The translations under genes and the position numbers were made by a program. From positions 13,376,001 through 13,440,000 of the forward strand of contig NC_046673.1 in assembly GCF_003369915.1 (NCBI RefSeq): 64,000 nt of DNA, read 5' to 3'. The notes beneath the pieces were generated by a model. The model was not told the DNA's origin. It worked only from the letters and a program-made list of their open reading frames with translations, and searched no databases. Below, piece by piece: positions 21,191 through 33,843 of this stretch (the first letter of the stretch is position 1; every line of letters begins with the position of its first letter). The stretch is from Drosophila miranda. Taxonomy: Eukaryota > Arthropoda > Insecta > Diptera > Drosophilidae.

Positions 21191-22066
21191 AGCCGCAGGA
21201 CTGTTGGAGTCTGAGAAACACTCATAGTCAGTCATGAAAATAGAGGCAGAGAGTAAAGTTCCAGCAGACAACGAAAGGCAATCTCTTTTGTTGCCTGGTG
21301 CGCCCTTTCTCTCTACACCTACATCCATCATTGACTACGATTGCTTATCGGGCTCTAATACCCCCATTGACTTATGCTCCAACCAATACCAACATCAATA
21401 CCAACATCAATGCCAATACGTATACTGATTGAGAGCACAAATCCTTAAAGGAGTCAAGATTCTGAACAACACGCACAGTTAGTGTTCAAGTCAAAAGAGG
21501 AAAGTAAAGTTCCATCAAACAACGAAAGCGTTCACGCTTTTGTCGAATGGTGGAGCCCTGCTTTCCACCTCAAACTCAAACAATATCTGCCAGTGCTGCC
21601 CAGAATCTGTTCCCATGACTTAAGTCTCAATCAATCAATATGCAATCAGGCAGTGTCCGGCTTTCACTTTCGCCAAAAATTTCCGACTTACTTTTGAAAA
21701 CGAGCCAATTGTCGATCCCGTTTTCACAAAAACGTAAGTTTTTCCCGTTTTCATACGGAATCGGCTTTTTTACTTGTGCCTTCTTTATAAATCATTTTTT
21801 TTAACCAACCTCCAATTTGGTCCTGTGTCATGGCAACAGCACTTTGCGTTTTCGTGCTAACAGCTGACGCTATCAACTGACATCATAGCAGAGGATTTTG
21901 TGCGTCAAAATCGCCAAATTGTGCGCTTAACAGCACTAAATTGTGCGCCTAACAGTACATGAGCACATTCGACAAAAATTTGTAAAAACCTAAAAACGAA
22001 ACCGAAACGTTTTGGCTGAAAACGCAAATCGATCAGATTGGATCGTTACCCATATATGTATGTACA

Positions 22067-23534
22067 TTAGGCTTGCGCTTATTTGTATGGGCGAAAAAAA
22101 ATGTGTCGGAATCAAAAGTCTCAGGGTCTAAAAATGTTCCTTTTGTTATAAAACAATAAAATAAAAAGTTTCAGTCTGATTCGACAACGTTTAATGGTGG
22201 CGACTTAAGATCAAAGTTCAAAAATTCGATATTTGGCCAATGGATCCTATGGCAGCTATACCTTATTTTGCTCTGATCGGATTAAATTTTGTTTGTGACT
22301 TGGAACATAAAAATATAATCCAGGCCCCAAAATTTCAGCCCGAAAGGTTAACATTTAACCCAATAAAAATAGTTAACATTTAACTTCTCATACTGATGTG
22401 CAAATTACACGTGCAGTGTATTTGTCCAATATTGCACAGGCAGATGCCATGTCGATGATGCTAATTGAATCGTTTCATTTAATGCCGGCAGTAAGATTAT
22501 TAGCATATTTTATACATTTTTTTACGTACCATTGGGATGCTAAAATGCTTCCTGAACTGACTGGGCACTGCAAAGTCGAACGATTGTCAATCATTATTTC
22601 ACATATGGAGGGCGACAAACTTCTAGGAGTGCCAAAAATAAGTGCATCTACAAGAGTGAAAATTCCACACGCAACTTTTAGTTTGTTGACCGAATGGGGA
22701 ATAGTTTGTAAAATCAAAGCAGCCTGTTTTGAAACAACTGCATCCAATTCTGGATGACTTAATGGCGCTGCATTCCGTCTAGAGCAACTATTAGACCGAA
22801 ACCTTTTATATTGCTGGAGCTAACTCTAATTTTTTTGGGATCGGTTCGGAAAGGTCATCGTTTCCGACTTCTTGGATCAATGCACCATACTCGCTGGATG
22901 TCTAAGGCGATTTATACCTTAAATATATATAATTTTTCTAAGTTTTTTGATCACCTTTATATTGCCAAAGATTTGTTAACTGACAACCCTTCAGAATGGC
23001 ATAGACATGAGGATTTTAAAAATGCTTTAAAAATGCTTTAAAAATGCTTTAAAAATGTTAAAAAATTTAAAAGTGGTTAATAATACAATCGAACTTTCTG
23101 TTAAACATGTTATGCAAGACTAAAACCAAATACTAACCAAAAAAGAAGATGAGTTTTAGAAGTTTCTAAAGGTCGCAAAAGAATATGATTGTCAACATCC
23201 ATTGAATAATTAAAATGCGTTAATATAATACAAAATGTTATTGTTATTGTTGGCTTAAATGTTTACCAATCGGGCTGAAATTTTGGGGGCTGGACTATAT
23301 TTTATTGTTCTAAGTCACAAAAAAAATTTAATCCGATCAGAGCAATATATAGTATAGCTTCCATAGGAACCATTGGTCAAATATCGTATTTTTGAACTTT
23401 GATCTTAAGTCGCCACCTCTAAACGATGTCGAATCAGACTGAAACTTTATATTGTATTGTTTTATAACAAAAGGAACATTTTTAGACGCTGAGACCTTTG
23501 AAAATTAAAATTTTATAAATAAACGGAACCCTAA
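22067..23534. mobile_element. 1,468-bp DNA transposon with ~300-bp TIRs and 6-bp TSD
   Basis: The ends are long inverted repeats beginning TTAGG; about 300 bp on the left (22067-22350) matches the reverse complement of 23270-23534. TGTACA flanks both sides (22061-22066 and 23535-23540), a 6-bp duplication. The interior has two transposase-like remnants on the plus strand: 22398-22757, containing CFETTASNSG, and 22811-23041, containing LIFLGSVRKGHRFR and GSMHHTRWM. Both motifs resemble a transposase-derived protein family abundant in aphids; the superfamily is unresolved. The frames are interrupted, so the copy is dead. A short TGCTTTAAAAA tandem lies at about 23016-23060. Confidence 0.75.
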
Positions 23535-23823
23535 TGTACATATTTGATTGGAGCATCAGTCCTGGAGACGCCTAGATACAGAGGAACAGTGACAGGCAGT
23601 GTTGGGGTTAGATGCGAAGAGTAAAATACCAGTCGATAACGAAAGCAATTTCTTTGGCTACGTGCTGGGATTCTTCTCTCCATCTCTAACTCCAATACTA
23701 ACTGTGAATGTTCATCAGAATCTAGACGGCTACATGACTCATGCTCCAACCAAAAACCAATGAATACGTGAAGTTTGAAGCATTTTTTGTATATAGTTAA
23801 GGAGTTTCTTTCAAGAATTACCA

Positions 23824-24117
23824 TCAGAGTTAAGCTTACCTTTTTCCATACAACTCTAGTATGCTATACTTTGTTGTGAAGGACCTTGCAGTTCTGAAAG
23901 GCAAACAAATGCAGCTATCGATGGGCTTCAAAAACCTTATAGCTAAAACATGCTGTCTGCATTTGAAATCTGAATATTTCCCAGACGGTAAGCTGGAGCC
24001 ATAAAGTTTTTTAAACCGATTGATAGTTGCATTTACAAGCTTTTCAGAACTGCAAAGTGCTTTAAAACAAAGTTTAGCATATTCGAGTTGTATGGAAAAA
24101 GGCTCGCTTACCTCTGA
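23824..24117. repeat. Long imperfect hairpin (hpRNA candidate)
   Basis: Left arm 23824-23942 and right arm about 23999-24117 are reverse complements with scattered mismatches and small gaps (for example CAGTTCTGAAA against TTTTCAGAACTG, and CTTTTTCCATACAACTC against GAGTTGTATGGAAAAAG). The loop is about 56 nt. Transcription through it would give a ~120-bp duplex, the right size class for a Drosophila hairpin-RNA endo-siRNA precursor. No promoter was identified. Confidence 0.6.
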
Positions 24118-24619
24118 ACTAAAAATTGTTGAGCCCCATTTTCGATCAGTGAAAATTTATTTGATGCCAGTAAAAAAGAGGGAAAAATTTGTCGAACAGA
24201 TCCACAAGTCCTGCAGGCAGTTGGAGACTGGAGAACACTGACAGAGATAGGCGTTGAAGTCAGAGACGGGAGAAAAATGGCAGCCGTCGAACGAAAGCCT
24301 TTACTTTAGCTGAAAGGTGCCATTCTACTCTCCATCTCAAACCCCAACACTATCTGTCATTGTCCCTCAAAATCCAACTGCCCCAAGACCTACATATGCT
24401 CCCAAATAAAATAGATAGAAATCGTGCAATATTTAAAGTAAGATCTGGGCATTCATTGTCAAACCATTTGAGCAGCTCGCAACATTATTCGGAATCATTT
24501 TTTGGGAATGTACACACAACTTTCTGGTACTCAAGCGACTACTTGAAGCAAGTATCAAAAATAAATCAAAACACGGAGAAACCACAGACAAAAAGTCAGC
24601 TCAAGCTCTGCTCTCGAAA

Positions 24620-24883
24620 ATGGCTCTCGCACTAGCCCTTGCCGCATTACGCATTATGTACACAGGCGCTTCCCACTTCCTGGTGGATCGCATAATACAT
24701 CACATAAAGGAGGAAATAATCTCCGTTTATAGGCGGATGGTGGGGGGTGGTTATACGGAACTCGCTTATGTGGCCATCGCCATGTTGGGGACATTTGACC
24801 TTATCGAGGAGCATGAGAATCCAGCACTATTTTTGGACTCTCATTTCGCACAAATACACCACGATCGTTTGATTTTGAACTAA
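24620..24883 (+). CDS. Hypothetical 87-residue protein (uncertain)
   Basis: A frame with an ATG in good context (GAAAATGG) encodes an Ala/Leu-rich start, LVDRIIHHIKEEIISVYRRM (amphipathic), a hydrophobic stretch (LAYVAIAMLGTFDLI), and an acidic/His tail. I do not recognise it. It lies beside a degenerate repeat cluster and a hairpin with no clear splice signals, so it may be an exon or repeat relic or a de novo frame. Low confidence. Confidence 0.25.
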   Translation: MALALALAALRIMYTGASHFLVDRIIHHIKEEIISVYRRMVGGGYTELAYVAIAMLGTFDLIEEHENPALFLDSHFAQIHHDRLILN

Positions 24884-27800
24884 AATGAAGAACTCATTTT
24901 CGGCCTATTCATCAATTTATCAGAAATGCCCTCCATGTATGTATGTATATAAGGGATCAAATTGTCAGCAAAATTTGTCAAAGAATTGAATATTTAAGTT
25001 TTTGTAATAAACAAAATTGAATTGAGTGATTAATCTCACATAATCCCGCTTGAGATGAATATGCTTTACTTTAAGTTCATGGCATGGAATGTGTCTTTAA
25101 TTTTAGGAATTATCCTCCTTGAGTGATACTCGAATCATCCCATCCAATCAACACTCGCAGGGCTAGTCCTAATTAAAACTGAAGTGCCACTAAAGGCATC
25201 GTACTTTGCATTCCGTAAATCCTCGCAATCAAGCTAAAAAAGAAAACCTCCACGTTTGCCAAATAATATTATTTGATATTATCTGTGCAGGATAATGGAA
25301 TTATAGAAAGATTTTTATTTAGAGGAAATTCAATGATAATTCTGTGATGATTTTGTGATAATTCTGTGATATTATCCTCGCTGAATAGTTGATTTTCGGA
25401 AAGACTTAATTTTTTAAACCAAACTAAATTAATTCATCATACTTATTGGCTCTTAAATCGAACATGCGAAATGTTATTTACATATAGAGAAACATGCTTA
25501 TGAGTAATGTGTAATACGTATGTGTAATATGAGAGGCTGTCGTATACTATATTAAGCGTAAAATGCACCCTTATGTGTCGGTATGTACAAAATTTTGAGA
25601 AAATCTCTAGCAAGGACTAGTTTAGGTACTCGTAGATGAAATATTTCAAATAAGCATAAAATACTTATAAGAGATAATTATTTTACAAAAAAATTGAAGG
25701 TGTAGATATATAGATATTTACTAGAAGTTTTTTAAAGCGAGGGAATAAGATTTAAATAAATTACCAAATAATATGAATATATAGTATTTAAGGTAGATAA
25801 GCAAAGGTAGAAAAAACATGCATAAATATGTCCTTAATATAATAGCATAAGCCATAAGCTTTGGCGTTTATGTTTATATAATTAATGGCTTAAATGCTTG
25901 GGTATACTCGAATACAAACAGCAGTGCAAAGACTTTAAGCAAAATCAATATTGAAGGGAAGAAGGTATTAAGTTACTTAATTACGGCATAAATAATATAC
26001 ATATGTGCTAAATGTGCACACCTGTTGGCTAGTAGCATAACCACAAATATATGTACATATTTGCAAATATAATAGTGGTAATCGGATAAACAACATCGGA
26101 TATCAACATTCAGCGGAGCTTTTGCAAAACGCAATTAAATATATATAGTACCATAAGTATGTATGTATATATGACCTATGCCTAGCCGAAATGCATTTGA
26201 TATGAGACTGAAACTTGTAATACTAGCATTACCTCGCACATATAAAGATAACTTCCATAGAATCCTAAATAGACACACACTAAGGTAGATTAATTTGATT
26301 TGAATGAATGGAGCGGGAAGGAATAACATTGTATCTTTTTTGAGGCGGGTGCATTGTGTACTTGCGGTAACTATGGTTACAAATCCCTCGCAGACCCAGC
26401 GCTGGGGGCCATCCCATGCTCGGCAATGTTGCAGCATGTGGGAGGGCCCCCCTCCGCCCTCCTTTTCGGTTTCTGCTGCTGTCGTCTGTAATTTCGAATT
26501 GTGGTTTCAGGAGCTGATGTTCACTTTACTTCACAATTTGTTGATGGGTGTATGTGGGAGGTGCAATTTGGTGCTGCTTGGGAAAGCTTCTAGCTTCCTA
26601 AAATATTCTGGAAAATCGTTGTCAAACCAATTATTGTGTACATATTTAATAAAACTTACATATTACTCACACTCACTTTTTTAGTTTTTTAATCAGCAAT
26701 TTGTATAGCTTCCATTTGAAATGATTATTAAGTTTTGGATCAAATATGTTGTTGACTGTAAATATTTGTGGTTTGTATTTACCATACTTATTTAGTACGT
26801 GTAATACTTACGTTTTGATTTTTTGGTGTGCTTAAAGGTCTTCACATATATCGAGGTGGTCTTTTTTGCCGACGATGGCATCGTTGGACAGTTTTTGAAC
26901 TTTTCCCAATGATTTTTAAGTATTGAAACTTGTTTTTTAGATATTTTTTGGCTTTTTCTTACATTTTTCTTTAATGTCTACTTATTTGAATTTTTTGGGT
27001 AAGCGCCATTAATTATTCCTTGATATTATATTATTTGAATTTCTATTTATTTAAACTTTTTTCATAAATACTTGTTGCTTTGCTTTTTATATCCCGTATA
27101 TAAATGTAGGTACACACATATATATATTTTTTTGCATTGGGACGAGCACCCACTGTGAAAAATGTTTTAAATTGGTAGAATTTTTAATTTTCCTTTTCCT
27201 AATTTATTCGTTTGCTGCACATGTTTTTTTTGTTTATTTTAAAATTGAATGTTATTCCCTTGATTTTAAAATGTTCATTGATTGATTTATTGCGAGATGC
27301 ATTTTTGGGCCAAGCGATTTTGTCCGAATCCACGTGTTGTTTGTTACGCCAGAGCTTTACATTTGAATATTGCATTAATGGAACTTCATTAGCCAATTGG
27401 GGGCTATTTTCACATTTATAACAGGTGAAAGCTTTTTGCTGAACTTTTGGCGGCTGAGGTTCGCTTTTCTTTTCGCCAGTTAAAGTTTTTGGTTATTCAC
27501 GGCGAAAAGGGGTCTGGTCTGGTCTGGTCTAGGCTCAGCTTTCGTCGAGGCTCTGCAACTGAATGAACGCTTCCCTTCCTGGCGTTATACTTTCCCCCTT
27601 GGCCCGGGCTCTGCCTGGCCTTTGCTTTGATTCGCCCACGACCGTATCCGTACCGAGAGTATGCAAGCGTATTACAGTTTAAGTATCCCGCAAGCCAAGG
27701 CTGATTCTACATGTACATACATATATGATTCTGTATATGTGTGTGTGTGTACCTATGTGCAGTTGTGTGGTGTATGGCGTATGACGTACAACGTGTGTGT

Positions 27801-30800
27801 GTGTCTGTCTATGTTTTTTGGCTTTTCATACGACGACAACGCATCTGACTCATACGCCCGAACGCCTATCAACGGAATCAAATTACGCGCTCGGTGCAGA
27901 GGGCAGGGGGCCTGCTGCCCATTGCCCAAATAGCTGGCGTTGCACTTTTTGAATGTGATAATTATGCCGCCAATGCGTTGGAATTTTTCGACTTTGCGTA
28001 AGGGTTGTGAAAAGATACAAAAGGGAAATTAATTTATTACAAATACATTTTAGTATTTAAATTAACATCAGGACAACTTTGTAGTCTATAGTCAGGCATT
28101 TTTGCGTTTAAATTTTGGGGGCTTCTAATGTTTATTTAAAATTCTTTATTATTAGACTTCAACTTCAGTAGGTTATAGATTTTTTAAAACAATTTGGGAG
28201 CTTCAAAGATTAAAATTAGCTAATATTTGATTTAATTTTTCTTCAAAATGTGTGTGTTTAAAAAAAAACCCTTCATTTCAATTTCGCACAAATTTCACAC
28301 AAATAAAAAGAAACCAAGAAATCATAAAGCTTACCTCACTTTTTTATGGGTTTTAATTGTTAAACTTTATAGATTATTTTTGCTTTTGAATTTTAAGTAT
28401 TTATTCCAATACTTCCAAGTGTTCAATTCGCTGTTTTTGTTTTTCACTTTCCCTTCTTTTAAGCTAGATGTTTCACTTGGGTTGAAGTTTGGAGCTGAAT
28501 TGAATTCTTTCTTGTGCGATTGCATCGTCTGAACCTCGGCTTTGGCCAAGCAGCGGCCCATGTGAATAGAGTTCTACATAAGATCGTACACTGCGCGTCA
28601 TTAAAATAGCGCCCGCCTTAACACTCGCAGTGTGTGAGGGCTATACTGATCAGATGTTATCAACTTAATTAACTTTATCAACTTAATTGGAAAATAATTA
28701 ATATATTCTCTAAAGATGATTTTAAGATGATTTATTAAGAGTCCTAAAGATTAAAAATTTGGTTTTAAAGAGGCGCTAATAAGGTGACGATATCCCTATG
28801 AATGTGCATGTGATCTATCTAGGTGTTTATATTAGTTTTGGTATTGGTATGTACATACATACATATGTATATGCTTCGGAGCTTCGGGTCGGAGTCGTAC
28901 CATATGCAGCATAAAATTACGAGCTTTGGCCCTGGCACAGCTTTTGGGGAACAGCCGCGAAGAAAGCTCGGGAGAGCGGCGTGCCTATGAGCCTCTGATT
29001 GGTCAGACTTACACATGCATGTGTAGGTGTTATACGGCGATCCAAAAGTGTTATACAAAACCGGGGATTATAAATACTCGTACACACATATGTACATATT
29101 TAGCTACAATTGAAGCCAGGTCTCACATATACGTAAGCACATATGTATATACGTACGAGAGTACCCTTGAAGTACCCTTGACGTGCGCTTGAAGTACCCT
29201 TAGGATCTTTATCACTTTCAAGGGGATCTAAGCATGCGAATATATGGTTCATGAGTACACAGGTCATATGTCGGAATCGGACAGATCGGACAGATATAGC
29301 TGTCCCTTACCCTTATTTTTATTAAGAGGCAAATAGGAAACGTCTGAATCGTGTTACTATATCATATCGTTGCCATATGAAAAATAGGTATATGTATATG
29401 TATATGTATTAAAAATTATAAATACCTGCCTATTTATCCCAGTAAAGGCTCCTACGATTTTGATAAAACTTTGATGTTCGCCTTGGGGACCAATATATGT
29501 ATGTGCTACCTACGATAGTGACAAATCTGATAAACAAGAATAAATTCGAATTTTCATCCCAAGCTGCCGCCTTCGCCATGACCAGTCGTCACCTGCCATT
29601 TTCTGTAGATTTACACTAGGACCATACAAAATAATTATAAAGTATTGTAAAATCACCAACATTAAAAACATACAGAAAATTTTACAGTGTAAATATTTTC
29701 TATGCTAAAGGACACCCACAAACAGTCTTAAATGATATTCATTTTACGGACCCTTAAGAAAACTTTTTTAAGGTAAACAATGGAAAGTTTTGCTGTTTGT
29801 AGGTTCTCCCTTCTGTTCATGGGATCATCGGCTTGGAAATATAGCATAGCCTCCGAAAGTGCATAGCAGCGGGCATACGCCTATGATTTACATATATACA
29901 GATCAGATATACATATGTAAACCCATATATCTACGAGTATGTCTTAAGGTATGTGTCTATACACCTCCGCATCTTTGCGCAGTGAAATAGAAGTGTGGGA
30001 ACCGGAGCCCCGGCGACAGACTACTGGAAAAATGTCCCCCTTTCTACGATAGATTCGGTTTCAAATGGGTACTGTATCCATATCAGACAATGACTAGTCA
30101 GCGAAAATTCCCCTTTTTTCGAGACTTCAATCATCGGATGTTTGGATGATGCCATTTTAATTTCCTTTCCCTTACCCCCCCCCAGGGTGAGTGCTCCAAG
30201 CTCCAAGCTGATTGAGCTGCTGAAAATATTCCTGCAGAATAAATACATACTGCAGACTATCAAAATATGTTAACACTCCAAAAGTGTCTATGCAGCACGT
30301 TCTTATTGCCTCATTGCCCATAGGGGATCGAAGTGATGATTAGGTAATGATGATTTGTGGGAAAGAAGGCACTTGAGATCGTATTACTCGTATTTATGGT
30401 GAATCGTAGCGACTCCCAAATAAACAGCCTCACTGGAGAATAAACAATTGCACTTGAGAATCGAATGATGGTGCCATTCAGGGTGGGGGCCAGCGGGCAT
30501 AAGAAAGGAGTCAAAGATTATTACTCATTTGGTTGGAATCTTTCCAAAATCTTTTCTTAAATAAAGTTCGAGTCGAAAGGCCCTTTGTCAGCCTCTTACC
30601 AGCGAATAACTCCTGGATGCCGCAAGGAAGCCACCGTTAGATGGAAATACGTACGGTGCTAGGCGATCATGTTGGGAGTCTGTGATACCAATACCCCGGG
30701 AGGCCCATGCATAATAAGTTTGAATTACTTCCAACTGATCAGTGTGTATTTTTTATGGGCTAGAAAAATCAGTATACCCTCCAAAAAAGTATAGCATAGT

Positions 30801-31349
30801 ATAGCAAAGTATATCTATATTTACGAGTCTGTCTGTAGATATGTATCTTTGTGTCGTAAATATAGCCATGGCAGACTACTAGTCAGCGAATAGTCGCCCC
30901 CTTGAAGTTTCGTTCCCATCTTTATTGGATGATTGCTACGATAGATTAGGATTCCCAATGGGTACCGTACCGGGAAAAAATACATGAATACATCAGACTA
31001 CAAGTCAGCAAAAATTCCCCCTTTTCGAGACTGTCTTCAATGGAACTGTTAATGGATAATTAACATCGAATCTGTGGAACAAATGCCGACCTGTCATGTG
31101 TTCCTGCTGAAAAACCTGGTGGACGGGGCAGATAGAATTTTTAAATAGAATTTCCCTGAAGTCAAAATAGAAAGATACTGTGGGAAGATGCATTTATTTA
31201 ATCATCGATTTAGAGAGATTTTCTTGGAATTGACATTGTAATTTTGTATCATTTTATTGTTTTTGTGTGTGTAGAAAGATGCAGAAAGATACATTTATTT
31301 AATCACCGATTTATGGACTTTGTATCTTTATTTAGTTGTGAGAACTGTA
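24884..31349. other. Long AT-rich intergenic region
   Basis: About 6.5 kb with no supportable gene on either strand. It contains many ACATATGTA-type runs, a TG-rich tract near 27735-27805, a ATGATTCTGTGAT-like short tandem near 25330-25370, a duplicated CCCTTGAAGTACCCTTG segment near 29164-29205, and a mixed-GC block at 26330-26480. It is probably regulatory or intronic DNA of flanking genes. Confidence 0.4.
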
Positions 31350-31674
31350 TCATTTTTTAATGCTTCCCTGCGCTTCCTTCAACAGCTTCATTTTGTTGGC
31401 AAGTAAATCCATCTGCCGTTTATTTTCTGCCAGACCTTTTGTCATGTCCTCTTGTATCTTTTTCTTTTGAAGCGCCTCTTCTCTGGTCATCGTAGCACGT
31501 TCGTCAAAAGTTTTTTTAATTTCGGCCATAGAATTCTTTACGCGTTCTTGCCGAGCATAGAAACCCATCTCAGGCTCCGACTTTTCCTTTTAAATTTTTT
31601 TTATAGATTGTAGATCTATTAACTTTAAAGATTCAAGGGTTTTACACACTTACATCATTGTTTTTGGACGACAT
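31350..31674 (-). CDS. Small two-exon coiled-coil protein, 85 residues
   Basis: Exon 1 (31674-31654, MSSKNND) and exon 2 (31586-31350) are joined across a 67-bp intron (GTAAGTG...AAAAG) in phase 0. The protein is highly charged and helical, with a heptad-like pattern (YARQERVKNSMAEIKKTFDE, then MTKGLAENKRQMDLLANKMK). I do not recognise the family; it looks like a small coiled-coil subunit or adaptor. A perfect DREF site TATCGATA at 31790-31797, about 116 bp upstream of the ATG, suggests a broadly expressed housekeeping promoter. Matched phase, a short fly-type intron and the DRE support a real gene. Confidence 0.75.
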
Positions 31675-31789
31675 GATGGGGATATAGTAATGTTTGTCTT
31701 TTCTTCGCAGGGTGTCGGCTAAGAATGCCCGTCCGCTTTCCTGGTATCGCTTACCTATCGTTTCGCTATCGTCATCTACATCATATTCT

Positions 31790-31797
31790 TATCGATA
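31790..31797. promoter_or_regulatory. DRE (TATCGATA) core promoter motif
   Basis: A perfect 8-bp palindromic DREF-binding site upstream of the small coiled-coil gene; other TATCG-containing half sites lie within 60 bp. DRE promoters are typical of constitutively expressed fly genes. Confidence 0.65.
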
Positions 31798-33843
31798 TTT
31801 AGCAATGGCATTTCTAATTACTATACGATAAACGTTTACCCTTCATTCTGTTATCGAGAAAACGAATTTTCTATAACTTTAAGCTTGCTTTTCTTTGCGA
31901 CGTTCAAAGTGTACGATTTTCATTGTATCTTGAGCTTCTTAGATCTTAGATTACAGAAAAATATGTGTCTCAAGGCACGAGTGTTCTTTGAGCTCCACTT
32001 TTAAGAGATGATAGATGTAGTATGTATTAAAGAATGTATCTGGGAAGCAAATTGTTTTTTGGTGGCCCCTAAAAGATACTATGAAACCCTAACTTGTAGG
32101 AAAAAAAATGTTGTTGGAAAATTGGAAAACATGGGACTTAAAAGAGGGAGAGATTATACTGGCAAATAACCGATGTAAGATACATTTATATTATGAGTTT
32201 GTTTGGATATTTGGAAGAGTCTAGTGGGACTTAAGAATCCAATTCAACGTGATCATGATTATCGAGAAAATAACTCTATATTCTTTCCAATCTTTCTGCA
32301 ATTCTTGTCTCTTGTCTCCACTAATGTTGTGGCAAGTATCTCACTCATGAGGTGAGCTCTTTTCACAGAACCCCTTGCTTCTGTTGAATCAAAGTTCTGA
32401 TGAACACGATTCTGATTATACGATAAAACACGATAAACATTTGTTAGTAGATATGTTTATTTGATTTGATTTATTTATCGTTGAATTTAGATTACACGCA
32501 AGAAGCTAATTTAATAATAAGTATTTTGTATCTTGTGGATTGTGAATGAGAGCCTATTCCGTTTTTTGTTGTTTATTTTTTATTACTGATCGATTACGCT
32601 AAGGATTAAGTACATTTATGGGGTGTGTCTTGGACGGATTAGTATTACGTTATGCGCAAAAAAAATATAATATTATATATATATAAGGATAGGGAGGATA
32701 ATCGTCAAAAGTATTTAGTGTTTCCCTCTGGAGGGAAACCATTCTGGAAGCCCGCATATCATCTTCTGATGTCTGATCTTCTGCCGTGTCGTGTGTTGAA
32801 TAAGGAAAGTGTTTTCAAGTCGCAGTGGATGCTGGATGCTGGCATCTCTATCCCGTATCTTCTAGCTTTATTCTGTAGTAATACTTTTATTTCAAACCTG
32901 TGGAACCCCTCTTTCCCATCGGGGGCGCATGTGGTAGATCTTTTCGTTTTTGTGCGTGTGGCAGTTGCCCCAAAAACCCTGTGTCTTTGTGTGTGTGTGT
33001 GTGTGTGTGTGGTAGGGCTGGATTCTGGACTCTGTATATACACATCATATATAGTATATACATACATTAGTAACTAGAAAGTTGTGAGTATATGCATTCG
33101 ACAGGGTGGACAACATAATATTCTAATACAAAAAAACATTTCCTTCCCCTTTCTCTTCCCCATTGTGACAATATATTTCCCATCGAAATGCTCAGTGGGA
33201 AGTAGGGGCGGCAGCATAAGATCTTATACGAACTATGTATATGTATTATCTAAATTGGAAATTTTCCCCATGCTCTCTATCTCTCTCGCTCTCCCTCTCT
33301 GGCTGGCTGGCTGGCTTTCTCTATCTCTTTCTCATTCGGAGCTGGGTGTTTCAGAACACAAAAGTTTCGTTTGTTCAGTTATTCAAAAAATCATTTCCAC
33401 TGATTAGAAACCCATTATGGGAACCTGGAACTCATCCGCTTTGAACTGACATTTTCGGGGGTTTCGTTTCATTTCGTTTCTTGCAGTTATTTTTAATGTC
33501 AGGCAATTGTAATTGGCACGTTTTTTGTTTTGTTAATTATTGTAAGGATATATAATCGTCTACGACCTATGGAATGTGCGAGAGCCTACATCTGTATATG
33601 TGAACCATGTTGAAGGATTGGATTGGATCCGAGCTCGAGCAGAAGGGCCAGACACCCCACCCCAAACCCAAATGAGACGCGGACGCGTCCTGCGCCTTCC
33701 TGCTGGAGCTCGTGGCTTCGATACCGATAGCGATATCCCACCCTCCTCCCTTCCCTTTCCTTTCCGGTGCGCTGATTTTTTAGTCGATTGTTAGTAGAAG
33801 TGACTAATCGAAAGGCGGCTCTGGCTCTGTTTGGGAGCGGCTT
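31798..33843. other. Intergenic DNA and 3' UTR of the ZP-type gene
   Basis: AT-rich DNA with a (GT)n run at 32985-33012, a CTCTCTCTGGCTGGCTGG tract near 33290-33320, and no supportable gene. The right few hundred bases are probably the 3' UTR of the minus-strand gene ending at 33844. Confidence 0.4.

Larger units (their letters stand above)
21195..24410 (+). repeat. Degenerate ~230-bp repeat module, four dispersed copies
   Basis: Four diverged copies share AGTAAAGTTCCA-type cores followed by AACGAAAG: about 21195-21430, 21440-21660, 23545-23770 and 24205-24410. Their left flanks also match (CTGACAG...AGTC-like). Without the DNA transposon at 22067-23534, the second-to-third and third-to-fourth spacings are both about 650 bp, so the array was probably once tandem. 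Two copies translate with a similar block (ESKVPADNE, ESKVPSNNE), but none forms a convincing gene. Confidence 0.5.

Noticed and set aside
22398-23041. Two plus-strand frames considered as host genes
   Set aside because: They lie between the long inverted repeats and carry transposase-like motifs, so they are parts of a dead DNA transposon.
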